Source: an uncultured Burkholderiales bacterium (lineage in GTDB: Bacteria; Pseudomonadota; Gammaproteobacteria; Burkholderiales; Burkholderiaceae). Taken from it: a stretch of 56,374 bases of DNA. Shown here piece after piece: positions 35,011 through 43,754 of this stretch (positions within the stretch are counted from its first letter, which is position 1; every line of letters starts with the position of its first letter). The notes beneath the pieces were generated by a model. The model saw only the letters and a list, made by a program, of their open reading frames with translations. It did not search any database and was not told where the DNA came from. The translations under genes and the position numbers were made by a program. The stretch spans positions 1 through 56,374 of the forward strand of contig CAMLJY010000041.1 in the NCBI GenBank assembly GCA_946480465.1. Reading direction: 5' to 3'.

Positions 35011-36435
35011 GTGTTTAAATGTTGCGTCACCGCCTTCTCACCGGACTCAGCCTTGAACCCACACGCCGCCCCGGCTCGCGGCCTTCCTTCGGCTCCGCGG
35101 GCGGCCGGCTCGCCCTGGCTCGATGCGTTTGCCGCCAGCCACCGCGACCTGGTGCGCTTCCTGCGCCGCCGTACCGGCTGCAGCGAGACCGCGCGCGACC
35201 TGGCGCAGGACGCCTGGCTGCGCGTCAGCCAGCGGCATGACGGCGAGGCCGGCGCGGCGGTGCCGGCCACCGCGGACCATCGGCGGGCCTACCTCTTCAC
35301 CGTCGCCGAACGGCTGGCGATCGACCACCTGCGCCGGCAAGACCACTGGCGCGGCGAGCTGGTGCCGCGCCTGCTCGGCGGGCCCGCCCATGCGCCCGAC
35401 GTGGCGGAGTCGCATGCCTACGGGCAGGCGCTGCGCGCCGTCGAAAGCGCACTGGCCGCGTTGCCGGAGCGGGCGCGCGCGGTGTTCCTTGCCCATCGGC
35501 TGGAGGGCGCACCGCACGAGGCGCTGGCGGACCGCTTCGGCGTCTCGCGCAAGACCATCGAGCGTGAAGTGACGCGGGCGATGGACGTCGCCCAGGCGGC
35601 CTTGCAGCAGGGTGCCGCGCCGGCCCGGGGCGCCGTGCATGCCGAGGGCGCCGGGGCGCTTGGCGGACGGTTTGCGCCGGCGCCCGGCGCGGCGCGCAAG
35701 GGTCGTCGCCAGGCCCTGGGCGCGCTGCTCGGCCTGGCCGGATGCGGCAGCGCCGCCCTGCTGTCCTGGCAGGCCTGGCGCGAGTGGATGCCCGAGTGGC
35801 AGACCGCGCTGGCCACGCCGACGGGCCGCACCGCGCGGCTGCCGCTGCCCGAGGGCTCGGCGCTGACGCTGGATGCGCACAGCGCGGCGGAGGTGCGCCT
35901 GACCGCCCGCCGCCGCGAGGTGCATTTGCTTGCAGGCGGCGCGTTCTTCGCCGTCGCCCGGGACGCCGAACGGCCTTTCGTCGTGCAGGCCGGCGCGGCC
36001 CGCGTCATCGTGCTGGGCACCCGCTTCGAGGTGCGCATCGAGGCGGATGGGGTCCGCATCGCGGTCGAGTCGGGCCGGGTGCGGGTGGAAGGCGCGCGGG
36101 CGGCCGGGTCGCCGGTGCTGCAGCTGGAAGCCGGGCAGGCCGCGCGCGTCGACGGCGCCGGCGCCCTGCTGGCCGAGCCCGCGCCGGCCACCGTGGCCAG
36201 CTGGCGTTCCGGCTGGCTGGAGTTCGACCGCGTGCCGCTGGGCGAGGTGGTGGCGCGGCTGAACCGCTACCGCGCCGGCGGGCCGGTGCGCATCGAGCCG
36301 GCGGCCGCCGCGCTGCCGGTGCTGGCCCGGGTCGACATCGCAAGCGGCCAGCACTGGCTGCGCGGCCTGCCGGCGGTGCTGCCGGTCACCGTGGACACCG
36401 ACCGCGACGGCGGCCTCACGATCCGCCGGCGCTGA
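35011..36435 (+). CDS. Hybrid ECF sigma factor / FecR-type anti-sigma protein
   Basis: This single 474-residue frame joins two proteins that are normally separate. Residues about 36-115 are ECF sigma region 2 (LVRFLRRRTGCSETARDLAQ, AERLAIDHLRRQ). Residues about 145-200 are region 4 (LPERARAVFLAHRLEG, ADRFGVSRKTIEREVTRAM). After a 30-residue Ala/Gly linker, one membrane helix lies at about 235-254, then a periplasmic FecR domain (about 265-360) and the C-terminal STN-like part (about 395-474). The cytoplasmic DUF4880 segment that starts ordinary FecR proteins is missing. The start is uncertain: GTG 35011 opens the frame, but a TTG at 35053 is possible and no in-frame ATG precedes the sigma domain. 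From memory, Pseudomonas putida IutY has this architecture. It should sense ligand through the downstream STN receptor. Confidence 0.9.
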   Translation: MFKCCVTAFSPDSALNPHAAPARGLPSAPRAAGSPWLDAFAASHRDLVRFLRRRTGCSETARDLAQDAWLRVSQRHDGEAGAAVPATADHRRAYLFTVAERLAIDHLRRQDHWRGELVPRLLGGPAHAPDVAESHAYGQALRAVESALAALPERARAVFLAHRLEGAPHEALADRFGVSRKTIEREVTRAMDVAQAALQQGAAPARGAVHAEGAGALGGRFAPAPGAARKGRRQALGALLGLAGCGSAALLSWQAWREWMPEWQTALATPTGRTARLPLPEGSALTLDAHSAAEVRLTARRREVHLLAGGAFFAVARDAERPFVVQAGAARVIVLGTRFEVRIEADGVRIAVESGRVRVEGARAAGSPVLQLEAGQAARVDGAGALLAEPAPATVASWRSGWLEFDRVPLGEVVARLNRYRAGGPVRIEPAAAALPVLARVDIASGQHWLRGLPAVLPVTVDTDRDGGLTIRRR

Positions 36436-36490
36436 CCCGCGGCTGAACCCAGGGCCGCCACCACGCACGCCGTGCCGGGCAGCCGGCGCC

Positions 36491-36600
36491 GTGCGGCACG
36501 GCACGGCACGGCACGGCACGGCACGGCACGGCACGGCACGGTGCGGTGCGGTGCGGTGCGGTGCGGTGCGGTGTGGTGTGGTGCGGTGCGGTGCGGTGCC
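36491..36600. repeat. Pentanucleotide tandem array with two unit types
   Basis: After one GTGCG there are nine exact GCACG units (36496-36540). Then come six GTGCG, two GTGTG, three GTGCG and a final GTGCC (36541-36600). The two blocks are four-fifths complementary, so the region could fold into a long imperfect hairpin with periodic G-G mismatches. It lies between the sigma/FecR hybrid and the STN receptor, 104 bases before the receptor ATG. The 5-base unit is not a multiple of three, so slippage would shift any frame crossing it. Confidence 0.95.
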
Positions 36601-36704
36601 TTGCGGCCCTGTGCAGTGCGGTGCGGGGGATGTGGAACGCGCGTGAGGGAATCGCCGCGCCCATTCGTAGTGCAGGGGAAACCGTCTTTCCACGAGCAAT
36701 CCCC

Positions 36705-39173
36705 ATGAACCCCGACCTGACGATCGCTGCCCTGCCCGACAAGCACCCGCCCTCCACCGCCGTGTGGCCCCACCCGCGCCACGGCGGCCACCGTGCCACG
36801 CCGTTCGCGCTGGCCTGCGGCGCGGCGGCCATCACGCTACTGTTGGCCGGGCCGCCGGCAGCAGCCCAGGCCACCCCCGCCACGGCCGGGCCGACGCTGA
36901 ACGTCGCGCTGCCGCCCCAGCCGCTGGACCAGGCGCTGGCGATGCTGGCGCGCCAGTACGGCCTGCAGATGGCCGCCGCGGCCGACCTGCTGCAGGGGCG
37001 GCAGGCGCCACGCGTGCAAGGCGCCTACACCGCGCCGGCGGCGCTGGCGCAGCTGCTGCAGGGCAGCGGGCTGCGCGGCCGCATCGACGGCCGGCTGCTG
37101 GTGGTGGACCGCGCCCCCGCCGCGCCGGCCGCCACCGTGGCCGTGCTGCCGGTGGTGCGCGCCCGCGCGAGCCAGGCGCGCGAAGCCGGCACCGGCCCCA
37201 TCGCCGGCTATGGCGCTCGCCGCAGCGCCACGGCCACCAAGACCGACACGCCGCTGCTGGAGACGCCGCAGTCCGTGTCCGTCATCGGTGCCGAGCAGAT
37301 CGCCGACCTGAAGGCGACCAGCATCGCCGAGGTCCTGGCCTACACGCCCGGCGTTCTGCACGACCCCGGCTACAGCAACTCCTACGACGTGTTCTACAGC
37401 CGCGGCTTCCGCATGCACGATGGCAGCGGCAGCATCTACCGCGACGGCCTGAAGCTGGGCGGCTCGGGCTGGGCCACCGGCCAGCAGGAGCCCTACGGCT
37501 TCGAGCGGGTGGAACTGCTGAAGGGCGCGGCCTCGCTGCTGTACGGCGCCGCATCGCCCGGCGGCGTGCTCAACGTCGTCACCAAGCGGCCGCAGCCGCA
37601 GCCGCTGAACGAGCTGGTGCTGGAGGCCGGCAACCAGCGCCACCGCCAGCTGGCGGCCGACCTGGGGCTTGCCTGGTCGTCCGGCGAGGCGCCGGGCGCC
37701 ACGTCCGGCGACTGGGCGGCCCGCCTCGTCGTGCTGGCGCGCGATGCGGACACCAGCATCGACCACGTGCCCAACGACGCCCGCTACCTGGCGCCTTCGC
37801 TGCGCTGGTCGCCGAATTCGGACACCTCGCTCACGCTGCTCGCGCACCACGCCGAGCGGCGCACCGCCTACATCTGGGGACTGCCCGCGGAAGGCTCGCT
37901 GCTGCCCGGCCCGCAGGGAGGCCGGCTGCCGCGTGACCGCTTCGTCGGCGAGCCGGGCTACGACCGCCAGGACACGCGGCAGTCCTCCTTCGGCTGGTTG
38001 CTCGAGCAGCGCCTGGGCGACGGGGCGACGCTGCACCACGGCCTGCGCTGGATCGACACCAGCAACCACGTGCGCTTCTCCGGCCTGCGCGGCGCGGACC
38101 CGGCCAATCCCGTGCTGTGGAACCGCGTGGCCTGGGACGAGCTGGAGACCACCCGGGGCATCAGCACCGACACCCATGTGCAGCTGCAGCTGGACACCGG
38201 TGCGCTGAAGCACCAGCTGCTGGCCGGCATCGATGCGGTCAACCACCACATCGGCAGCCGCTGGCTCGGGGCCGACCTGGCACCGCTGAACCTGGCCGCG
38301 CCGCAGTACGGTGCCGCGCCGGGCGCGTTCTCGCTGGATTCGGACGATGCCGAACACCAGAAGCGGATCGGCCTGTACCTGCAGGACCAGGTGAAGCTGG
38401 GCGCGCTCACCGCGCTGGCCGGCGTGCGCCGCGACGAGGTGCGCAGCAGCCTGCGCGGTGCCGGCACCGAGAAGACCGGCGCCACCACCGGCCGCGTCGG
38501 CCTGGTCTACGAGATCGCGCCGGGCCTGGCGCCCTTCGCCAGCTGGAGCCAGTCCTTCGAGCCGCAGTCCGGCACCGACAACGAGGGCCGCCGCTACCGC
38601 CCCACCCGCGGCGAACAGTTCGAACTGGGGCTGCGCTGGCAGCGCGGCAACCTGGTGCTCTCGGCCGCGGCCTACGAGCTGCGCCAGACCGAGGTGAAGA
38701 AGCGCCGCGCCGGCCTGCCCAAGCCGGTGCAGACCGGCGAGGTGCGCTCGCGCGGCATCGAGCTGGAAGCCAAGGGCGAGCTGGTGCGGGACGTGCAGCT
38801 GATTGCGTCCTACGCCTACACCGATGCGGTGACGACCCGCAGCGAACGCGCGGCGGAGGTCGGCCTGCCGCTGGTGGGCCAGCCGAAGCAGCAGGCGGCC
38901 GTGTGGACGCGGGTGGACCACTGGTTCGTGCGCGGCCTGCATGCCGGCCTGGGTGTGCGCCGCGTCGGCCGCACCGAAGACTGGGAAGGCACCCGCGCCA
39001 CCGTGCCCGCCTTCACCACGCTGGACGCGCTGCTGGGCTACACCACCGGCGCATGGACGCTGCGTTTGAACGTCAGCAACCTGGGCGACCGCGAGACGCT
39101 GCTGTGCAACGGCGGCTGGTGCGTGCCGGGTGACGGGCGGCGTGCGACCGCGTCGGTGGCGTACCGCTGGTAG
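36705..39173 (+). CDS. TonB-dependent siderophore receptor with STN signalling domain
   Basis: This is an 822-residue outer-membrane transducer receptor of the FpvA/FhuE type. After a long signal peptide (hydrophobic core ALACGAAAITLLLAGPPAAA) comes an STN domain at about 65-125 (LPPQPLDQALAMLARQYGLQ). STN contacts the periplasmic FecR domain in cell-surface signalling. The plug follows (TPLLETPQSVSVIGAEQIAD, SRGFRMHDGSGSIYRDG, LLYGAASPGGVLNVVTKRP), then a 22-strand barrel ending RRATASVAYRW. The ATG at 36705 is used because it gives the signal peptide; the frame stays open upstream through the pentamer array. It lies downstream of the sigma/FecR hybrid and is its likely sensor and target. 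Ligand is probably a hydroxamate- or pyoverdine-like ferric siderophore (inference). Confidence 0.93.
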   Translation: MNPDLTIAALPDKHPPSTAVWPHPRHGGHRATPFALACGAAAITLLLAGPPAAAQATPATAGPTLNVALPPQPLDQALAMLARQYGLQMAAAADLLQGRQAPRVQGAYTAPAALAQLLQGSGLRGRIDGRLLVVDRAPAAPAATVAVLPVVRARASQAREAGTGPIAGYGARRSATATKTDTPLLETPQSVSVIGAEQIADLKATSIAEVLAYTPGVLHDPGYSNSYDVFYSRGFRMHDGSGSIYRDGLKLGGSGWATGQQEPYGFERVELLKGAASLLYGAASPGGVLNVVTKRPQPQPLNELVLEAGNQRHRQLAADLGLAWSSGEAPGATSGDWAARLVVLARDADTSIDHVPNDARYLAPSLRWSPNSDTSLTLLAHHAERRTAYIWGLPAEGSLLPGPQGGRLPRDRFVGEPGYDRQDTRQSSFGWLLEQRLGDGATLHHGLRWIDTSNHVRFSGLRGADPANPVLWNRVAWDELETTRGISTDTHVQLQLDTGALKHQLLAGIDAVNHHIGSRWLGADLAPLNLAAPQYGAAPGAFSLDSDDAEHQKRIGLYLQDQVKLGALTALAGVRRDEVRSSLRGAGTEKTGATTGRVGLVYEIAPGLAPFASWSQSFEPQSGTDNEGRRYRPTRGEQFELGLRWQRGNLVLSAAAYELRQTEVKKRRAGLPKPVQTGEVRSRGIELEAKGELVRDVQLIASYAYTDAVTTRSERAAEVGLPLVGQPKQQAAVWTRVDHWFVRGLHAGLGVRRVGRTEDWEGTRATVPAFTTLDALLGYTTGAWTLRLNVSNLGDRETLLCNGGWCVPGDGRRATASVAYRW

Positions 39174-39189
39174 GCGCAGCGTGCAGGCG

Positions 39190-40476
39190 ATGGACACGCC
39201 CCGCCGTGCGCCGCGCACGCTGCCGCAGCGGCTGCGCGCCGCGGCACAGCGCTTCCACCGCTGGTTCGGCCTGGCCGCCGCGGCGGCGCTGTTCATCGCC
39301 GGGCTCACCGGCGCGGTGATCTCGTGGGACCAGGAGCTGGACGCCTGGCTGAACCCGCAGCTCTTCAACGCCACCAGCGAAGGACCGCCGCGACCGCCGG
39401 CCGAACTGGCCGCCGCGATCGAAGCGGCGGACCCGCGCGTGCGCGTCACCTACTTCGAACTGGCGGCGGAGCCCGGGCGGGCGCAGGGCTTCTCGGTGCA
39501 GCCGCGCATCGACCCGGCGACGCAGCGGCCGTTCGAGCTGGACCACAACCAGGTCACGGTCGACCCGGCGAGCGGGCGCATCGTCGGCCGCCGCCTGTGG
39601 GGCGAGGTGTCGCTGTCGCGCGAGCACCTGCTGCCCTTCCTCTACAAGCTGCACTACAGCCTGCACATCCCGGCCGGCGGTGGCATCGAGTTCGGCATCT
39701 GGCTGATGGGACTGATCGCCATCGGCTGGGTGGCCGACTGTTTCGTCGCGCTGTGGCTGGCGTTTCCGAAGGCGACGGCCTGGCGGCGCTCGCTGGCCTT
39801 GCGCTGGCGCGCCGGCGGCCACCGCCTGGTCTTCGACCTGCACCGCTCCGGCGCGGTCTGGACCTGGCTGCTGGTGCTGATGCTGGCCGTGACCTCGGTG
39901 TCGATGAACTTGCAGGACGAGGTGATGCGGCCGGTGCTGTCCTGGTTCTCGCCGCTGGCGCCCTCGCCTTTCGCCAGCCGCAAGCCGGCACCGCCGGAGC
40001 GGCCGATCGAGCCCGCCTTCGGTGTTGCGGAGGCGGTGGAACTGGGCCGCGCCGAGGCCCGCCGCCGCGGCTGGACGGTGCCGGCCGGCGCCGCCTTCGT
40101 CTCGACGCGGCATGGCGTGTGGGGCGTCGGCTTTTTCCTGCCCGGCCAGGAACGCGCCGGCGCGGGGCTGGGCAACCCGTGGCTCTATTTCGACTCGCGC
40201 AGCGGCGCACTGGTCGGTGAACGCGTGCCCGGCACCGGCAGCGCGGGCGACGTCTTCCTGCAGGCGATGTTCCCGCTGCACTCCGCCCGCATCGCGGGCA
40301 CGCCAGGGCGGGTGCTGATCTCGCTGATGGGCGTCGCGGTGGCGGTGTTCAGCGCCACCGGCGTGCTGATCTGGCTGCGCAAGCGCCGGGCGCGCGCGGC
40401 TGCGCGGCAGGGGGCATCGCCGGCCGTGATCGAACGCGGGATGGGCGTGGCCGCGCCGGCGGGCCGCGTCAGGTGA
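39190..40476 (+). CDS. PepSY-associated membrane protein, second copy
   Basis: This is a 428-residue inner-membrane protein of the PepSY_TM family, different in sequence from the one at 31538. Membrane segments are at about 25-45 (AAAAALFIAGLTGAVISW), 165-190 (IWLMGLIAIGWVADCFVALW), 220-240 and 375-400. Conserved His sites are RFHRWFGLA, YKLHYSLHIP, FDLHRSGAVWTW and FPLHSARIAG. It begins 16 bases after the STN receptor stop, so each receptor in the island has its own PepSY partner, as expected for ferrisiderophore reduction. A GTG at 39181 is an alternative start. Its stop overlaps the stop of the convergent CoA-ligase gene by 8 bases. Confidence 0.85.
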   Translation: MDTPRRAPRTLPQRLRAAAQRFHRWFGLAAAAALFIAGLTGAVISWDQELDAWLNPQLFNATSEGPPRPPAELAAAIEAADPRVRVTYFELAAEPGRAQGFSVQPRIDPATQRPFELDHNQVTVDPASGRIVGRRLWGEVSLSREHLLPFLYKLHYSLHIPAGGGIEFGIWLMGLIAIGWVADCFVALWLAFPKATAWRRSLALRWRAGGHRLVFDLHRSGAVWTWLLVLMLAVTSVSMNLQDEVMRPVLSWFSPLAPSPFASRKPAPPERPIEPAFGVAEAVELGRAEARRRGWTVPAGAAFVSTRHGVWGVGFFLPGQERAGAGLGNPWLYFDSRSGALVGERVPGTGSAGDVFLQAMFPLHSARIAGTPGRVLISLMGVAVAVFSATGVLIWLRKRRARAAARQGASPAVIERGMGVAAPAGRVR

Positions 40477-42262
40477 TCACGCGGGGATCGTCCGGTCGCG
40501 CATGCAGCCGGTCGACCTCGGCCGCGCGGCGGGCCAGCACCGCGCGCTGGTTGACGTAGCCTTTGTCGGTTATTTCTCCGGCATCCGCGCTCGGCGGCTC
40601 GGTCAGCAGCATCACCCGCGCCGGGCATTGCGACGAGCCGCCGCCTTCCGCACGCAGGTGCTGCAGCGCGGCGGCGATGGCGCCGCGCACGGCCGCCGGG
40701 TCGGCCGCTGCCGCGGCCGGGCTGGGAAAGACCAGCGCGCCCAGCTCGTCGCCGCCGTGGCCGGTCAGCACCACGTCCTGCGCCCAGGGCGCGAAGGCCG
40801 ACACCAGCTTGACCCGCAGCGTGCCCACCGAGACCCAGGTGCCGCTGCCGAGCTTGAAGTCCTCGGCGACGCGGCCGTTGAACATCACGCCCCGCTCCGG
40901 GTGCTCGTCGTCCACCAGGTAGCCCGCGTCGCCGATGCGGTAGAAGCCTTCCTCGTCGAAGGCCTCGGCCGTCAGCTCGGGCGCGTTGCGGTAGCCGGGG
41001 AAGACCGAGACGCCGCGCACGCGGATTTCCAGCTTTTCTCCGTTCGGCACCAGCTTGAGCTCGATGCCCGGCAGCGGCGCGCCGATGCAGCCGGCGCCTT
41101 CGAGCTTCCAGTGCGCGCTGGTGGCGGCGGGCGAGGTTTCGGTGGAGCCCCAGGAGGTGGTGAGCCACAGCGGGGTGTCGCGTACTTTGGCTGCCAGCGC
41201 CTCCAGGCGCTGCCAGCTGGCCGGCGGCAGCGCGGCGCCGGCGTAGAAGATCAGCTGCAGGTTCGACAAGGCATCGCGCGCCAGCTCAGGATCGGCTTCC
41301 AGGTGCGGCAGCAGCATGTCCAGCCCGCGCGGCACGTTGAAGTGCAGCGTCGGCTGCACCTCGCGCAGGTTGCGCACGGTCTTCTCGATCAGGCCGGGCG
41401 CGGGCCGGCCCTCGTCGATGTACAGCGAGCCGCCGTGCTTCAGCACCAGGTTCAGGTTGTGGTTGGCGCCGAAGGTGTGGCTCCAGGGCAGCCAGTCCAG
41501 CAGCACCGGTTTGGTGTGGGCCAGGAAGCGCCAGGTCTGCGCAATCATCTGCTGGTTGGCGCACAGCATGCGGTGGGTGTTGATCACCACCTTCGGATGG
41601 CCGGTGGAGCCGGAGGTCAGCAGGTACTTGGCGTGGTCGTCGGGCTGGATGGCTTCGAAGGCCTGCGTCACGGCCGGTGTCTCGGCGGTGGCGCGCAGCG
41701 CCGCGAAGTCGATGGCGCCGGGCACGTCGGCGGCGCCGCGGCTGAAGACGATGGGCACGTCCACGTCGCACGCGGCGATCGCCGGGCCGTACACCGCGGC
41801 GTCGGACGCGTACACCAGCCCGGGCTGCAGGGCCTGCAGGATGCCGCGCAGCTTGCCGTGATCCCTGGTCAGGCGCGAATAGGCACTGGAGACGGTGCAC
41901 ACCGCGCGCCCGACGTGCATCGCGGCCAGGGCCAGCAGCGCATGGTCCACGGCGTTGTCGCTCAACACCACCACCGGGCGGCCGGCGGGCAGCTCCAGGC
42001 CGATCAGCGCCTGCCCGATGCTGCCGATGGCCGCTCTCAATTCACGGTAGGACACCCGGCGCCAGCCGCCGGTGGCATCACGCTCGGCCAGGGCCAGCGC
42101 ATCGGGCGTCTCGCGCGCCCACTGCTGCACCCACTCGCCGATGCAGCGGGCGTAGTCGCTCAGCGGCTCGGGCGAGCGCAGCAGCAGCGAGCCATCGGGC
42201 CGGCGTTCGCACAGCGTGCGCGGCGGGGCCAGTTGCGTGGGGTCGTCGAAGAAGTCGGCCAT
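40469..42262 (-). CDS. Feruloyl-CoA-synthase-like aryl/acyl-CoA ligase
   Basis: This is a 597-residue AMP-forming CoA ligase. The AMP-binding P-loop is LLTSGSTGHPKVVINTHRM, with further core motifs LTTSWGSTETSP and FYRIGDAGYLVDDEHP. The N-terminus (FFDDPTQLAPPRTLCERRPD) and the overall length recall feruloyl-CoA synthases rather than benzoate-CoA ligases. It ends the boxD-to-livF operon, starting 23 bases after livF. It may therefore let the benzoate regulon handle cinnamate- or phenylpropanoid-type acids brought in by the same importer. A GAGG ribosome-binding site lies six bases before the ATG. Substrate not provable from sequence. Confidence 0.8.
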   Translation of the reverse strand: MADFFDDPTQLAPPRTLCERRPDGSLLLRSPEPLSDYARCIGEWVQQWARETPDALALAERDATGGWRRVSYRELRAAIGSIGQALIGLELPAGRPVVVLSDNAVDHALLALAAMHVGRAVCTVSSAYSRLTRDHGKLRGILQALQPGLVYASDAAVYGPAIAACDVDVPIVFSRGAADVPGAIDFAALRATAETPAVTQAFEAIQPDDHAKYLLTSGSTGHPKVVINTHRMLCANQQMIAQTWRFLAHTKPVLLDWLPWSHTFGANHNLNLVLKHGGSLYIDEGRPAPGLIEKTVRNLREVQPTLHFNVPRGLDMLLPHLEADPELARDALSNLQLIFYAGAALPPASWQRLEALAAKVRDTPLWLTTSWGSTETSPAATSAHWKLEGAGCIGAPLPGIELKLVPNGEKLEIRVRGVSVFPGYRNAPELTAEAFDEEGFYRIGDAGYLVDDEHPERGVMFNGRVAEDFKLGSGTWVSVGTLRVKLVSAFAPWAQDVVLTGHGGDELGALVFPSPAAAAADPAAVRGAIAAALQHLRAEGGGSSQCPARVMLLTEPPSADAGEITDKGYVNQRAVLARRAAEVDRLHARPDDPRVIT

Positions 42263-42285
42263 GTCGGACCTCGCTCGAAACTCGT

Positions 42286-43008
42286 TCAGACGCCAAGGCA
42301 GCCGGCCAGCGCGGGGTCGGCGGCGACCGTGGCGGCCTCGCCCTGCAGCACCACGCGGCCTTTCTGCAGCACCAGCGCGCGGTCGCTGCGCGACAGCACC
42401 TTGCGGTAGTCGCGGTCGACGATCAGCGTGGCGATGCCGCTGGCGCGGATCTCGCCGACGACGCGCCAGATCTCGGCCACCACCAGCGGCGCCAGGCCTT
42501 CGGTGGCCTCGTCCAGGATGATGAGCGACGGCTGCGTCATCAGCGCGCGGCCGATCGAGAGCATCTGCTGCTCGCCGCCGGACAGCTGCCCGCCCAGGTG
42601 CCCGAAGCGCTCCTGCAGCCGCGGGAAGGTGGCGAGCACGCGGGCCAGCGTCCAGCCGCTGCCATCGGCCGCGGGGCGCGAGGCCATCAGCAGGTTCTCG
42701 CGCGCGCTCAGGTTGGGAAAGACGCCGCGGCCCTCGGGCACGTAGGCGATGCCGCGGCGTGCGACTTCGTGCGGTTTGGCGCGCGAGCAGTCCGCGCCGT
42801 CGATCGCGATGCGGCCTTCGCGCTGCGCCACGTGGCCCAGCAGCGTGCGGATCAGCGTGCTCTTGCCCATGCCGTTGCGGCCCAGCAGGCCCACCGTCTC
42901 GCCGCGGCGGATGCTGATGTCCACGCCCTGCAGCACGTGGCTGGAACCGTACCAGGCGTGCAGGCCGCGGGCGTCGAGCAGGATGTCGGTGCTGGGGCGG
43001 CCGTTCAT
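42286..43008 (-). CDS. livF: Branched-chain-type ABC transporter ATPase LivF
   Basis: This is the second ATPase of a hydrophobic-amino-acid-type (HAAT) importer. The 240 residues contain Walker A GLLGRNGMGKST, signature LSGGEQQMLSIGRAL and Walker B LIILDEATEG. The switch region reads LIVDRDYRKVL in place of the LLVEQN form usual in LivF, a variant I associate with aromatic-acid transporters (recollection). The ATG at 43008 overlaps the livG stop (ATGA). In this operon the importer most likely carries benzoate or related aromatic acids rather than amino acids. Confidence 0.9.
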   Translation of the reverse strand: MNGRPSTDILLDARGLHAWYGSSHVLQGVDISIRRGETVGLLGRNGMGKSTLIRTLLGHVAQREGRIAIDGADCSRAKPHEVARRGIAYVPEGRGVFPNLSARENLLMASRPAADGSGWTLARVLATFPRLQERFGHLGGQLSGGEQQMLSIGRALMTQPSLIILDEATEGLAPLVVAEIWRVVGEIRASGIATLIVDRDYRKVLSRSDRALVLQKGRVVLQGEAATVAADPALAGCLGV

Positions 43009-43754
43009 GAATGACTTCCAAGGTACGCGGCCTGGACTTCCGGGTCGTGGCGCACCGCTTCGGGCCCGCCGCTGGCGATCACCGCGCCGTTCACCATCAC
43101 CGTGATGCGGCCGGCGATGCGGAACACCGCGTCCATGTCGTGCTCCACCAGCAGGATGGCGTGGCCGGCGCGCAGTTCGGCCAGCAGGGCCAGCATGCGT
43201 TCCGTTTCCTCGGCGCCCATGCCGGCCAGCGGTTCGTCCAGCAGCAGCACCTGCGGCGCGGTGGCCAGGCACATCGCGATCTCCAGCTGGCGCTTCTGGC
43301 CGTGCGACAGCAGGCCGGCCGGGCGGTCGAGCACGGCGTTCAGGCCGGCGCGCGCGGCGGCGTCACGCGCGGCGGCCCCGCTTTGCGCGTCGCGCCGAGC
43401 ATCCCGCCACCAGGCCCAGGGCTGCTGCACGCGTGATTGCGCGGAGAGGCGGCAGTTCTCCAGCACGGTGAACTGTGGGTAGATGGTGGTGCGCTGGTAG
43501 CTGCGGCCCAGGCCCGCCCGCGCCCGCTTCGGTTGCGGCCAGGCGGTCACGTCCTGCCCGAGCAGCTCGACCCGGCCCGACGACGGCGGGATCTCGCCCG
43601 ACAGGATGTTGATCAGCGTGGACTTGCCGGCGCCGTTGGTGCCGATGACCGCATGAACCTGGCCGCGCTTCAGTTCGATCGACACCCGGTCCACGGCCAC
43701 CAGGCCGCCCCAGCGGCGGGTGATGGCGTCGCCGCGCAGCAGGATCTCAGTCAT
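43005..43754 (-). CDS. livG: Branched-chain-type ABC transporter ATPase LivG
   Basis: This is the first ATPase of the same importer, 249 residues. Walker A is VIGTNGAGKSTLIN. The signature is degenerate, SHGQKRQLEIAM, as is common in LivG. Walker B is VLLLDEPLAGM with the switch ILLVEHDMDAVF. The start at 43754 overlaps the livM stop by eight bases, and the stop overlaps the livF start, so livM, livG and livF are translationally coupled. Confidence 0.92.
   Translation of the reverse strand: MTEILLRGDAITRRWGGLVAVDRVSIELKRGQVHAVIGTNGAGKSTLINILSGEIPPSSGRVELLGQDVTAWPQPKRARAGLGRSYQRTTIYPQFTVLENCRLSAQSRVQQPWAWWRDARRDAQSGAAARDAAARAGLNAVLDRPAGLLSHGQKRQLEIAMCLATAPQVLLLDEPLAGMGAEETERMLALLAELRAGHAILLVEHDMDAVFRIAGRITVMVNGAVIASGGPEAVRHDPEVQAAYLGSHS

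Noticed and set aside
36546..36704. Extension of the STN receptor through the pentamer array
   Set aside because: The added residues are repeat translation and would bury the signal peptide; kept only as a phase-variation hypothesis.
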